This document shows positions 9,001-16,225 of a stretch of DNA of 64,000 bases, piece by piece. The stretch is from NCBI RefSeq assembly GCF_037414475.1, contig NZ_CP147913.1, positions 1,302,001-1,366,000 of the forward strand, given 5' to 3'. This stretch comes from Myxococcus stipitatus. Its GTDB lineage: Bacteria; Myxococcota; Myxococcia; Myxococcales; Myxococcaceae. The position numbers and the translations under genes were made by a program. The notes below the pieces were generated by a model. The model was not told where the DNA came from. It ran no database searches and worked only from the letters and a program-made list of their open reading frames with translations. How positions within the stretch are numbered: the stretch's first letter is position 1; the number at the start of each line of letters is the position of its first letter.

Positions 9001-10867
9001 GTCGCTGCGCCTGCACCCGGGCGTGAAGGATTGCGCGGTGGTGGCGCTGGAGGTGGGAGGGGACCGCAAGCTGGCGGCCTACTTCGTCGCCCGAGGACAA
9101 GCGCCCGCGCAGTCGGTGCTGCGCGGCTGGCTGCGGGAGCGGCTGCCGGAGCACATGGTGCCCGCGTCTTTCACGCAGCTCCCCGCGCTGCCGCTGACGC
9201 CAAACGGCAAGGTGGACCGCCGTGCCTTGCCCTCACCCGAGCAAGGACAGGGAGACACGTCGACCTACCAGGCTCCGCGCACTTTCACGGAAGAAGCCCT
9301 GTGCCGCATGTGGGGTGCGCTGTTGCAGATGGAGCGCGTGGGCATCCACGACAACTTCTTCCATCTCGGTGGACACTCACTCCTGGCCACCCAGGTCGTC
9401 TCGCGCATCCGCGCCGAGCTCGGGGTGGAGATTTCACTGCGCACGTTGTTCGGGGGGCCCACGGTGGCGGACCTGGCGCGGCACATCGCACGCGCGGAGC
9501 CCTCGGTGGTGCTCGCGCGTCCGGTGCCGCCGCTGCGCCGGGTGCCTCGCGATGGCGCGATGCGCGTGTCCTTCGCTCAAGAGCGCTTGTGGCGATTCTT
9601 CCAACGCTCGCCCGAGTCCAGCGCCTACAACATTCCTCGCGCGTTCCGGCTGAAGGGGCGCGTTGACGCGAAGCATCTCGAGGCGGCCTTCCAGGCGCTC
9701 ATCGCCCGGCACGAGACGCTGCGGGTCACCTACTCCGAGGAGGACGGTGTGCCCGTGCAACGCGTCCAGGCCCAGGCCGACTTCCAGCTGCGTGAGGTGG
9801 ACCTGCGCGACCGGGAGGACCGCGAGGAGGAGGCGAAGCGCGAGATGCTGAAGTCCGCGCTGCGCCCGTTCGACCTGTCGCGCGGACCGCTGATGCATGG
9901 CGCCCTGCTCCGATTGGAGGACGAGGAGTCCCTGTTGTTCTTCTGCATGCACCACATCACGGCGGATGGCTGGTCCATGGGGCTCAGCGCGCGAGAACTG
10001 GGACGGCTCTACACGGCCATCTCCTCGGGAGGAGACGCGGGGTTGGTGCCGCTGGCCATCCAGTATCCCGACTACGCGGCGTGGCAGCGTGAATGGCTCT
10101 CTGGCGAGGAGCTCAAGGAGCGGCTCAGCTACTGGAAGAAGGCACTGGCCGGAGCGCCCACGCAATTGAACATCCCGACGGATAGACCTCGCCCGGCGAC
10201 TCGCACCTTCAACGGCATCCAACGCTCCATCTCACTGGGACAGAAGCGCAGCCGGGCGCTGCATGCCCTCTGCCGCCAGGAGCAGGTGACGCCGTTCATG
10301 GCGTTGCTCTCGGTGTTCGGCGCGGTGCTGGCGCGGCGGGCGGGACAGGAGGAGGTGGTCATCGGCTCGCCCATCGCGAACCGCCTGCGCCCGGAGCTGG
10401 AGCCGCTCATCGGCATGTTCGTCAATGGGTTGTGCCTGCGCGTCAACCTGCGCGGAGCCCCCGCCTTCCGCGAGCTGCTCCAGCGGGTGCGGGAAGAGAC
10501 GCTGGCGGCGTATGCCCACCAGGAGGTCCCCATCGACCAGGTGGTGACTTCTCTGGGGGTCGAGCTGCCCGCGAACCGCTCCCCGGTATTCCAGGCGATG
10601 TTCGTGTTGCAGAACGCCCCCACCGCGCCGTTGGAGCTTCCGGGTGTCTCCGTGACCCCCGTGGCGGTCGACCGAGGCTCCGTCACCTACGAACTCACCC
10701 TGGCGCTGACCGAGACTCCGGATGGATTCGCCGGGGTGCTGGAGGTCAACACGGATTTGTTCGAGCCGGTGGCCGCGGAGCGAATGCACTCGGAGCTGGA
10801 GGCGCTGCTGGACGCCGTGCTGGAGAATCCGGACCTGTCCGTCGAGGTGGCGCCTCGGGCGGAATGA
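6044..10867 (+). CDS. Nonribosomal peptide synthetase, PCP-C-A-PCP-C
   Basis: A 1607-residue NRPS. Order: PCP1 (Ser ~47, LGGHSLIATQ); LCL-like condensation domain with HHIVSDG at ~239-245; adenylation domain with YTSGSTGRPKG starting ~720 and NGYGPTE, ending LTPNGKVDRR; PCP2 (Ser ~1112, LGGHSLLATQ); second condensation domain with HHITADG at ~1303-1309, running to the C-terminus. There is no thioesterase or reductase, so release must occur by condensation onto another amine or carrier. Aligning the A domain by eye to GrsA gives pocket residues D-P-F-F-V-G-G-V-F-K, a hydrophobic, probably aliphatic pocket (low confidence). ATG 6044 is preferred over GTG 6029 because GAAGGA lies seven bases upstream. 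PCP1 probably receives the chain from the upstream ACP or ligase. Confidence 0.93.
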   Translation: MTLSSPTSSYQPPRNRTEELLCELWSVLLEVERVGIHDDFFQLGGHSLIATQLVSRLNELFHLRFPLPSIFDAPTIAELATAIESARGAATASEDLPLRAGIPASSAPLSYAQERLWFMEQLYPGTATYNVPVFYRITSTLDVGVLQRALDEVLLRHEALRTTFASTDSGPIARIAPPRAFPLSVIDLSHLPVDARDEEASRISTEQASQPIDVRTGPIIRGTLLRISARDHRLLLVVHHIVSDGWSLRVLMRELRTLYTDFAAGQPSSLPPLPLGYGDFAAWQRQWLPTQVQERLLPYWRKRLAGAPTLLPLPADRPRQQVQTFKGTRRTFHISEETALAIDALCRRERTTLFMALLAGFCAVLQRYSGQDDVVVGSPISGRIRPEVEGLIGFFVNTLVLRNDLSGDPRFVDLLARVREVTLGAFAHQELPFEKLVESLQPERTLSHAQFIQVMFILQNSPTLEVAPSSSLQLAASPESWEVNTGTAKGDLLLYMARTPEGLRATFEYDNHLFEDARIERMAGHLQVLLEAVASDPFQRLSSLPLLTTTERNVLLREWNSATADYPRDLCTHELFSQQAARTPEAIAVSYGESTITYRELDSRSNRLARHLQALGVGPEVLVGLCVERSVDLVISMLGILKAGGAYLPLDAAYPAERLAFMLQDARVSHLVVHGAKLQQLPPFSGPIVRVDTDRDAIARNSDVPLPSTACPDNLAYVIYTSGSTGRPKGSAIIHRGIAALLFHTNFVRFSPTDRVAQASNASFDPSTFEIWGALLNGARLVGITADPAREPRELAAQIQNESISIMFVTTAVLHLLARQVPDAFRHVHTLVFGGEAADPLALREVLRHGPPRRLLNGYGPTECTVFSTSHAIDTPPSLGQPVPIGRPITNGPVYLLDKHLRPVPVGVPGELYVAGERLGRGYFNRPELTARTYVPDPFSTKPGARLYKTGDLGRYLANGRIEYLGRVDLQVKIRGFRVELGEIEESLRLHPGVKDCAVVALEVGGDRKLAAYFVARGQAPAQSVLRGWLRERLPEHMVPASFTQLPALPLTPNGKVDRRALPSPEQGQGDTSTYQAPRTFTEEALCRMWGALLQMERVGIHDNFFHLGGHSLLATQVVSRIRAELGVEISLRTLFGGPTVADLARHIARAEPSVVLARPVPPLRRVPRDGAMRVSFAQERLWRFFQRSPESSAYNIPRAFRLKGRVDAKHLEAAFQALIARHETLRVTYSEEDGVPVQRVQAQADFQLREVDLRDREDREEEAKREMLKSALRPFDLSRGPLMHGALLRLEDEESLLFFCMHHITADGWSMGLSARELGRLYTAISSGGDAGLVPLAIQYPDYAAWQREWLSGEELKERLSYWKKALAGAPTQLNIPTDRPRPATRTFNGIQRSISLGQKRSRALHALCRQEQVTPFMALLSVFGAVLARRAGQEEVVIGSPIANRLRPELEPLIGMFVNGLCLRVNLRGAPAFRELLQRVREETLAAYAHQEVPIDQVVTSLGVELPANRSPVFQAMFVLQNAPTAPLELPGVSVTPVAVDRGSVTYELTLALTETPDGFAGVLEVNTDLFEPVAAERMHSELEALLDAVLENPDLSVEVAPRAE

Positions 10868-10888
10868 GACACGGGGCCCGCTGCCGCC

Positions 10889-10911
10889 CCTGCGCTATGT
10901 TCCGGCGCAGG
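10889..10911 (+). terminator. Hairpin after the NRPS operon
   Basis: The 7-bp arms CCTGCGC/GCGCAGG are perfect and enclose a 9-base loop, 21 bases after the NRPS stop and just before the next gene. There is no T-run, which is common in such GC-rich genomes. It is a plausible end of the biosynthetic transcript, but a short stem, so confidence is moderate. Confidence 0.4.
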
Positions 10912-10928
10912 AGGCAGCAGCGACCCTC

Positions 10929-12350
10929 ATGACGAAGTACACCGTGAATCTCTCCGTGGCGCCCCCCGGGCACGAAGTTCCACCCCTGCTCGCGAAGTTC
11001 GGCGCATGGGTCGCAGAGCGGGACCACGGAACGTTGGGCGCGTTCGACGGCCTCGCGGCCGAGGCCATCCCATCCGAGTGGAGCCCCGAGAAGGCCGACC
11101 TGCTTCGCCGCGCTGCCTTCTCATTCTTGAGCCTCCCGGACGGCTCCCTGCTCGTGCTGGTGCGGACGGGAGGCAAGCCGCCGTTCGCGGTGGCCCTGCT
11201 CGGTTCGGAGGGAGAGACGCGGACCGTCGCCAACAGCCTCGAGGAGTTCTTGTCGCTCTGGTCCAAGGGGGAGACCGAGGTGAGCGAGCTCGACGGGGCG
11301 GAGGACTCCGGCCGCGCTTCGCTCGCCGCATGGTTGAAGGAAAAGAAGGTCAAGGTGCCGAAGGCGAAGGACTTCGACTTCTCCGCCTGGCTCGATGGAG
11401 AGACCGCGGAAGCGAAGCCCTCGAGCGCGGTGGCCGCGCCCACCTTCTCTCCGACGGAGGTAGTGGCGAAGCTGGGGCCCAAGGTGCGGCAACTGGCGGC
11501 GGTGATGGGCCGGCGGGCCGACAGCCCCGAGGTCATCCACTACGTGACGGAGGTGCTCGGCAAGAAGCTGCCGGCGTCCACCTCCGTGAACACCGACTCC
11601 GTGAATGTCTCGGCACCCAAGCAGGGCATCGAGCTCGTCCTCTCGCACGACGTCCTGAACGAGGCGTTTCCGCCCATCCCCAAGACGGCCAAGACGTTCA
11701 TCCCCTACGTCTCCACCGCGTGGGTCCGTGCCGCGGTGGGTGAGACGATTCTGGGCGTGCCGTGGAAGGCGGCCTCGGAGGAGGAAGTCACGAAGGTGCT
11801 CGGTCCGCCGACAGGACGCCGGGCCGCGTTCGCGGATGAAGACGAGCTGACCGTCGCCTACTGGACCTGGCCGCTGGACACCGAGGGCCACCTGGAGTTG
11901 GAGGTCGAGTTCGACGACTCCGTCTCAGCCACCTTCTCCGTGCGGCATGCGCGGGAACTCGCACGCTACCCGGACGTCACGACGGGCCTGTTCGTGGGCT
12001 ATGCCGCGACGCGGGGCCTGCTGGACGCGGAGCGCTTCCCGACACATCGGGAGCTGTTCGCCGCGGTCGTGAAGCGCGAGGCGCAGGGCTCACAACTCGT
12101 GAAGCAAGCGCTTCCACGGGGCCTCTGGGATGATCATCTCCGGGACCTGCCAGGACTCCGGACAATGGCCTATCGCTGGTTCCACAACATGGGAGGACTC
12201 TGGTTGACGGCGGACCTCAAGGCGACGTTTGGGGAGCGCCGCGGCGCCTTCGGCCACGATGAGCCCGTGCTGGACAACGACACCTGGGACGCCGTCGACA
12301 AGGCGGCCCCGATTTTCGACCAGCGCCTCGCCAGTTGGCTCGGCAAGTAG
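10929..12350 (+). CDS. SMI1/KNR4 (SUKH)-like protein of unknown function
   Basis: A 473-residue cytoplasmic protein without signal peptide. Residues ~40-115 (AAFSFLSLPDGSLLVLVRTGG, then FAVALLGSEGE and SLEEFLSLWSKGE) read like the second half of an SMI1/KNR4 domain; in bacteria these often serve as immunity proteins against toxins. A Lys/Ala-rich linker follows, then a second part rich in short strands (FIPYVSTAWVRAAVGETI, and LTVAYWTWPLDTEGHLELEVEFDD) that I do not recognise. ATG 10929 is the first in-frame ATG after the NRPS; the longer frame overlaps the NRPS and is rejected. No toxin gene is adjacent. The domain call is tentative. Confidence 0.6.
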   Translation: MTKYTVNLSVAPPGHEVPPLLAKFGAWVAERDHGTLGAFDGLAAEAIPSEWSPEKADLLRRAAFSFLSLPDGSLLVLVRTGGKPPFAVALLGSEGETRTVANSLEEFLSLWSKGETEVSELDGAEDSGRASLAAWLKEKKVKVPKAKDFDFSAWLDGETAEAKPSSAVAAPTFSPTEVVAKLGPKVRQLAAVMGRRADSPEVIHYVTEVLGKKLPASTSVNTDSVNVSAPKQGIELVLSHDVLNEAFPPIPKTAKTFIPYVSTAWVRAAVGETILGVPWKAASEEEVTKVLGPPTGRRAAFADEDELTVAYWTWPLDTEGHLELEVEFDDSVSATFSVRHARELARYPDVTTGLFVGYAATRGLLDAERFPTHRELFAAVVKREAQGSQLVKQALPRGLWDDHLRDLPGLRTMAYRWFHNMGGLWLTADLKATFGERRGAFGHDEPVLDNDTWDAVDKAAPIFDQRLASWLGK

Positions 12351-12370
12351 CGCGTCACCGCGCGAAGGGC

Positions 12371-12400
12371 CACGGCATTCCCCATCCTCACATGCCGGTG
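12371..12400. terminator. Hairpin between convergent genes
   Basis: CGGCAT and ATGCCG pair across a 13-base loop, with flanking CAC/GTG pairing after a one-base bulge; TTTC follows on the plus side. It lies in the 61-base gap between the converging SMI1-like and monooxygenase genes, as expected for a shared terminator. The stem is weak. Confidence 0.4.
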
Positions 12401-12411
12401 TTTCAGCGAGT

Positions 12412-13545
12412 TCAGCCGACAGGAACACCCGGCATATCGAGGACCATCTTCTCGAGCGCCGAGCGAGTCGCCGACTGGGGCGTCCACCGCATCATCAGGT
12501 TGCGGAGGCCTCGTGCGAAGCCACCCTCCCACTGCGCGACCTTTCCGAGGGTCCACGACTGGTCGCGAATCCACTCGGCGCGCGGGCGACGGAGGCTCTC
12601 ATAGCGGGCCAGCGCCGCATCCGTGGGGCCCATCGTCGTGAGGAGCTGGGCAAGCGCCGCGGCATCCTCGATAGCGAGCCCCGCCCCCTGCCCCAGGTTC
12701 GGCGTCACCGCGTGCGCGGCGTCACCGAGCAGCACGACACCCGACCTCCACCAGCGCGGCGCCGAACAGTCCTCGATGTCGTTGTGCAACACCCCGTCGA
12801 CCCGCTCGAGCGCGGCGAGCGCGCCCCGGGCCGGGCCTCCAAAGTCCGCATAGAGGGCCCGAAGCTCCGCGAGGTCCTTCCACGCCGGAGGCGCGCGGCG
12901 TGGGGCATTGAGGGTGAGGAATACATAGGACTGGCCCGCTCCAATCGGGACCACGCCCACGCGCCGGCCCCGGCCCCACATCTCGACCACGGCGTCCTCG
13001 AAGTGACCGTCGACGATGACACGCCAGCAGGTGTAGCCGGAGTAGCGTGAAGTCACCTCGGCGCCGCAGACGAACTCCCTCACCGTGGAGCGAATGCCAT
13101 CAGCGCCCACCACGACGTCGTATCGGTCCTTCGTACCGTCGGAGAACTCGACCTCCACACCCTCCGCTCCATTCTTCAAGCTCGAGACCGTCACCTCGAG
13201 ACGCGGAGCCGGTGACCCGGAACGCAGAATCCGAAGCAACTGGCTGCGATGGAGCGCCGTCGCGGGCAGCGGCAACTGTGGCACCGCGTAGGCGGACTCC
13301 TGGAGGACGCCGCCGGACGCGTCCGTGATTCGGGCGACCGCGACCTGACGACCCGACGTGATGATGTCCTCGTGGAGATCGAGCCCCTTCATCACCGCCA
13401 TCACGTTGGGCCCGAGCACGATGCCAGCGCCCTCGTCGCCGTAGGACGAACGCCGCTCGACGATGTCGGCCACGACGCCTCGTCGCGACAGGGCGGCCCC
13501 CAGCGCGAACCCGCCGATGCCACCTCCCACAATCAACACTTTCAC
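12412..13545 (-). CDS. FAD-dependent aromatic-type monooxygenase (UbiH/PHBH family)
   Basis: A 377-residue flavoprotein hydroxylase. It shows the N-terminal dinucleotide fold MKVLIVGGGIGGFALG, the DG motif VVGADGIRSTVR (about 150-161) and the second FAD motif LLGDAAHAVTPNLGQGAGLAIEDA region (about 272-295). These mark class A monooxygenases that hydroxylate aromatic or quinone-like compounds using NAD(P)H and O2. No signal peptide or membrane segment is seen. Its ATG overlaps the stop of the TetR gene upstream by four bases, so the two are co-transcribed and TetR probably controls it in response to the substrate or a related toxic compound. Substrate unknown. Confidence 0.9.
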   Translation of the reverse strand: MKVLIVGGGIGGFALGAALSRRGVVADIVERRSSYGDEGAGIVLGPNVMAVMKGLDLHEDIITSGRQVAVARITDASGGVLQESAYAVPQLPLPATALHRSQLLRILRSGSPAPRLEVTVSSLKNGAEGVEVEFSDGTKDRYDVVVGADGIRSTVREFVCGAEVTSRYSGYTCWRVIVDGHFEDAVVEMWGRGRRVGVVPIGAGQSYVFLTLNAPRRAPPAWKDLAELRALYADFGGPARGALAALERVDGVLHNDIEDCSAPRWWRSGVVLLGDAAHAVTPNLGQGAGLAIEDAAALAQLLTTMGPTDAALARYESLRRPRAEWIRDQSWTLGKVAQWEGGFARGLRNLMMRWTPQSATRSALEKMVLDMPGVPVG

Positions 13546-14153
13546 GATGACCTCCTCGACCCCAGCCCCGTCAGCAGGGCAACCAATCCGTCGCGCAACG
13601 TCTCTCGTGCTTCAGACAGCGAGGCGTTCTTCAGAGGCGAGAGCATGCGAAGGACCGCGGAGTGGTACACGGCGAAGACGAGCTCCGCCGCCAGCTCCCG
13701 CTCCAATGAGGACCGGAGCTCTCCTTTCGCCTTCGCCTCGTCCACGATTCGAGCCAGCGCCGAAACGAACCGGGCGAGCGCGGGGCGCTGTGCCTCCTCG
13801 GCGGCGCCCGTGAGCCACGGCAGCTCCTTCACCACGACGCGCGCCAGCTCCCGCTGCGAGGCGTAGTGGGTCAACAACGGAGTGAACAGGTGCATGCACC
13901 GGTCCACGAAGGGCCCGGCCGGCACGCTCGACACCGCCTTCTCCAGGAGCGGCATCACCTCCTCACGCCATATCTCGTGCAGCAGGGCGTCCTTCGTCGC
14001 GCCGTACACCAGCACCGTGCCCGTCGCGACGCCCGCCTCCTCGGCGATGGCTCGCACCGTCGTGCTGTCGTAACCGCGCTCGGAAAACAGCCGCTTCGCC
14101 GCGGCCCGGATGCGCTCCCACTTGTCTGCCTTCGCTCGTTCTCGGAGGGACAT
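13542..14153 (-). CDS. TetR family transcriptional repressor
   Basis: A 203-residue protein with an N-terminal TetR helix-turn-helix (IRAAAKRLFSERGYDSTTVRAIAEEAGVA, about residues 13-41) followed by an all-helical ligand-binding region. ATG 14153 gives a normal start; a TTG at 14168 with AGG seven bases upstream is an alternative adding five residues. The start lies immediately beside a double palindrome (14156-14183), a clear operator for autorepression. It is the first gene of a two-gene operon with the FAD monooxygenase. It probably represses both until a small aromatic-type ligand binds. Confidence 0.92.
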   Translation of the reverse strand: MSLRERAKADKWERIRAAAKRLFSERGYDSTTVRAIAEEAGVATGTVLVYGATKDALLHEIWREEVMPLLEKAVSSVPAGPFVDRCMHLFTPLLTHYASQRELARVVVKELPWLTGAAEEAQRPALARFVSALARIVDEAKAKGELRSSLERELAAELVFAVYHSAVLRMLSPLKNASLSEARETLRDGLVALLTGLGSRRSS

Positions 14154-14155
14154 AT

Positions 14156-14183
14156 TGAACACGTTCAAATTTGAACCTGTTCA
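14156..14183. promoter_or_regulatory. Double TGAAC-NN-GTTCA operator for the TetR-monooxygenase operon
   Basis: Two copies of the 12-bp dyad TGAAC-NN-GTTCA (14156-14167 and 14172-14183) flank the 4-bp AATT. The whole 28-bp block is itself an almost perfect dyad, with perfect centre GTTCAAATTTGAAC (14163-14176). It abuts the TetR start codon. This is the classical arrangement of a TetR operator binding two dimers cooperatively; the regulator assignment is inference from position. Confidence 0.8.
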
Positions 14184-14734
14184 TAACTATCAAATGAACT
14201 CGCGTCAACTCCATCCGGTGTCGCGGCCACGCAGTGGGCTCGGTCCCTCTTCGGCGAAGCTCCGGGCTCGGGGCCGGCCCGCTGAAATGTCGTCGCTTCG
14301 TTCTCCGCAGGGCTGAAACCTGGTCGGCATTCACGATGCGACCCGGAACGTTCGCTATGGTGCGCGGGATGCCGCTGGAAACTCCCGAGGAAGCCTCCTG
14401 GCGCTGGCGGTGGTTGTCCTGGGTCCCGGGCCCGGGTGAATGGCTCGCGCTTCAGGATGGGGGGCTCCTCGGTTGGATGACGGCCGAGTCCTGACCACCG
14501 GTGGAATGGGCGGAGACGGCCGGGGCCAAGGCTCTTCCCCCCTTTTCACCAGTGGGCCCACAACTCCCACTTGATGAGCCATTTCCCGCGAAACAGTGGA
14601 CTGGGAATTATAGGCGCGCGAGGAGCATGCGTGTCCACTCCCCCCGGGAAGCCCCCCAACCTCTAATTGAAACTGAATGACAACAATGGCGTAGAGTCCC
14701 TCCCCACGGAACAGACCATCCAGGGGAGGGAACC
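14184..14734. other. Intergenic region without a convincing gene
   Basis: This stretch separates the divergent TetR operon and the pentapeptide-repeat gene and must contain the promoter of the latter. It holds a 12-bp palindrome CCCGGGCCCGGG (14425-14436) and a locally AT-richer patch around 14590-14700. A strong purine-rich Shine-Dalgarno (GGGGAGGGAACC) precedes ATG 14735. A short open frame at 14234-14494 has no signal peptide, ribosome site or recognisable composition and is not called. Confidence 0.5.
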
Positions 14735-16201
14735 ATGTCGTCGGACTGCTATTACGTTCGGGTGGGGAAGATCGCGGGGAACACCGTCACGCTGCACTGC
14801 TTGACGGGCTTCGCGGGCGGATTGAAGGACTACGCCAATACTCGCTCGTTCGCCTTGCTGCTGCTCATCGATGCCCAGGAGTCCGCCGACGGGACGCCAG
14901 AGCTGACCAAGGGGGCGCCCAAGGAGCTGGCGAAGCTTCGCAAGGCGCTGGCGAGGAAGGTCGCCAAGGCCCGCTCGCCGCTCATCGATGAGGTGGAGTG
15001 GCCCCGCTACGATGTGCACTGGCACGCAGAGAACACGCACCGCTACATCAAGCGGGTGAAGCTCCTCAAGCGGCACAACGCCTTCCACGAGCAGAAGCTC
15101 GAGAAGATTCGCGAGAAGCTCTCCCCACTCCAAGACAAAGGCGTGGGGGCCTTCCTCGAGGCCGCCTGGAAGCAGCTGCATGGCTTTGACCTCCAGGTCG
15201 AGGTGACGGATACGAAGTACCTGGCGCATCTGCTGGAAGGGCACCTCTTCTCGACCGCCGCGTTCGATATCTGGGACGAGTCGAGGCCACTGCCGCCCGT
15301 GCCGAAGAAGAAGCGCCCCGCGAAGCCGAAACCCACGGCCGCACCCAAGGGCAACTATGCCGGGAAGATCCTGGACAGCTCTTTCTGGAGATCGACCCGC
15401 GATGAGAACGCCTACAACGTGAGCGGCTCGAACTTCCAGGGGGCCAGGCTCAAGGGGCTTTCGTCGGTCAGATACTTCAAGGCCATGAAGTGCGACTTCA
15501 CCCAGGCCAAGGTGACTGCGTATGGGTCGAGGAGCAACGACACCACTAACATCGAGGAGTGGAACTTCAAGGGCACCCTCTTCCGAGGAGCGTCGCTCAA
15601 GAACGTCCGCTTCATTGACTGCGACTTGAGCCACTGTGACTTCACGAACGCCGACCTCCGCAACGCGCGGTTCCTGTCGAGCAAGCTCAAGGGGGCCATC
15701 TTCAAGGGCGCCAACCTGAAGAACGCGCTCATTTCACCCACACTCACCAGGGGGGTGAATCTCGATGAAGCGAAGAACCATGTTCCGGCTCCGGGTGGGA
15801 TTCCCGGGGCCAAGTGCCGGGCGCTGGATCGGCTGATATTCCAGGCCAAGGCCATCGCGTTCGACGTTGACTACCTCACACCGAATGACCAGGACTACCG
15901 GGTCAGGATTTCACTCAGCCCGTCCTCCTCGTCACGGAACAAGCCGCCCGCCTATCGCCTCTCGCTGCTGACGAGGGGTGACCATCCCAAGTCGACCTTC
16001 ACGGGCGCCTACCATGGCGATGTCGGCCCGGGACAGTTCGGGGACATCCTTCGCCGGGCGTCGGATGACGTCCAGGCGCCCCAGCACTGGAAGCTCGACC
16101 TGTCGACGTTGGCGGTGAAAAGCAAGGGGGCTCCCATCGACGCGCGCGCGGTGAAGGCAGCCGTCCAGGCCGCGCTGGTGGAGATCTTCGACGAGTCCTG
16201 A
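14735..16201 (+). CDS. Pentapeptide-repeat protein with unknown flanking domains
   Basis: A 488-residue soluble protein in three parts. Residues 1-190 are a charged alpha/beta region I cannot assign (MSSDCYYVRVGKIAGNTVTL at the start; helices rich in Lys and Leu around 60-130). A Pro/Lys-rich linker follows (PKKKRPAKPKP, about 190-202). Residues ~230-340 are pentapeptide repeats of the A(D/N)LXX type, for example SNFQGARLKG, CDLSHCDFTNADLRNARF, and GAIFKGANLKNALI, which should form a right-handed quadrilateral helix. The tail (~345-488) is another unknown alpha/beta region. No secretion signal. Pentapeptide helices often mediate protein-protein or DNA-mimic interactions; no specific role can be assigned. 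Confidence 0.85.
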   Translation: MSSDCYYVRVGKIAGNTVTLHCLTGFAGGLKDYANTRSFALLLLIDAQESADGTPELTKGAPKELAKLRKALARKVAKARSPLIDEVEWPRYDVHWHAENTHRYIKRVKLLKRHNAFHEQKLEKIREKLSPLQDKGVGAFLEAAWKQLHGFDLQVEVTDTKYLAHLLEGHLFSTAAFDIWDESRPLPPVPKKKRPAKPKPTAAPKGNYAGKILDSSFWRSTRDENAYNVSGSNFQGARLKGLSSVRYFKAMKCDFTQAKVTAYGSRSNDTTNIEEWNFKGTLFRGASLKNVRFIDCDLSHCDFTNADLRNARFLSSKLKGAIFKGANLKNALISPTLTRGVNLDEAKNHVPAPGGIPGAKCRALDRLIFQAKAIAFDVDYLTPNDQDYRVRISLSPSSSSRNKPPAYRLSLLTRGDHPKSTFTGAYHGDVGPGQFGDILRRASDDVQAPQHWKLDLSTLAVKSKGAPIDARAVKAAVQAALVEIFDES

Positions 16202-16225
16202 GGCCCGCCGTGCTACGAGCCTCCC

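Noticed and set aside
14234..14494. 86-codon open frame in the intergenic region
   Set aside because: Composition is Arg/Pro/Trp-rich without a motif, no ribosome site is visible, and the frame is short enough to be chance.
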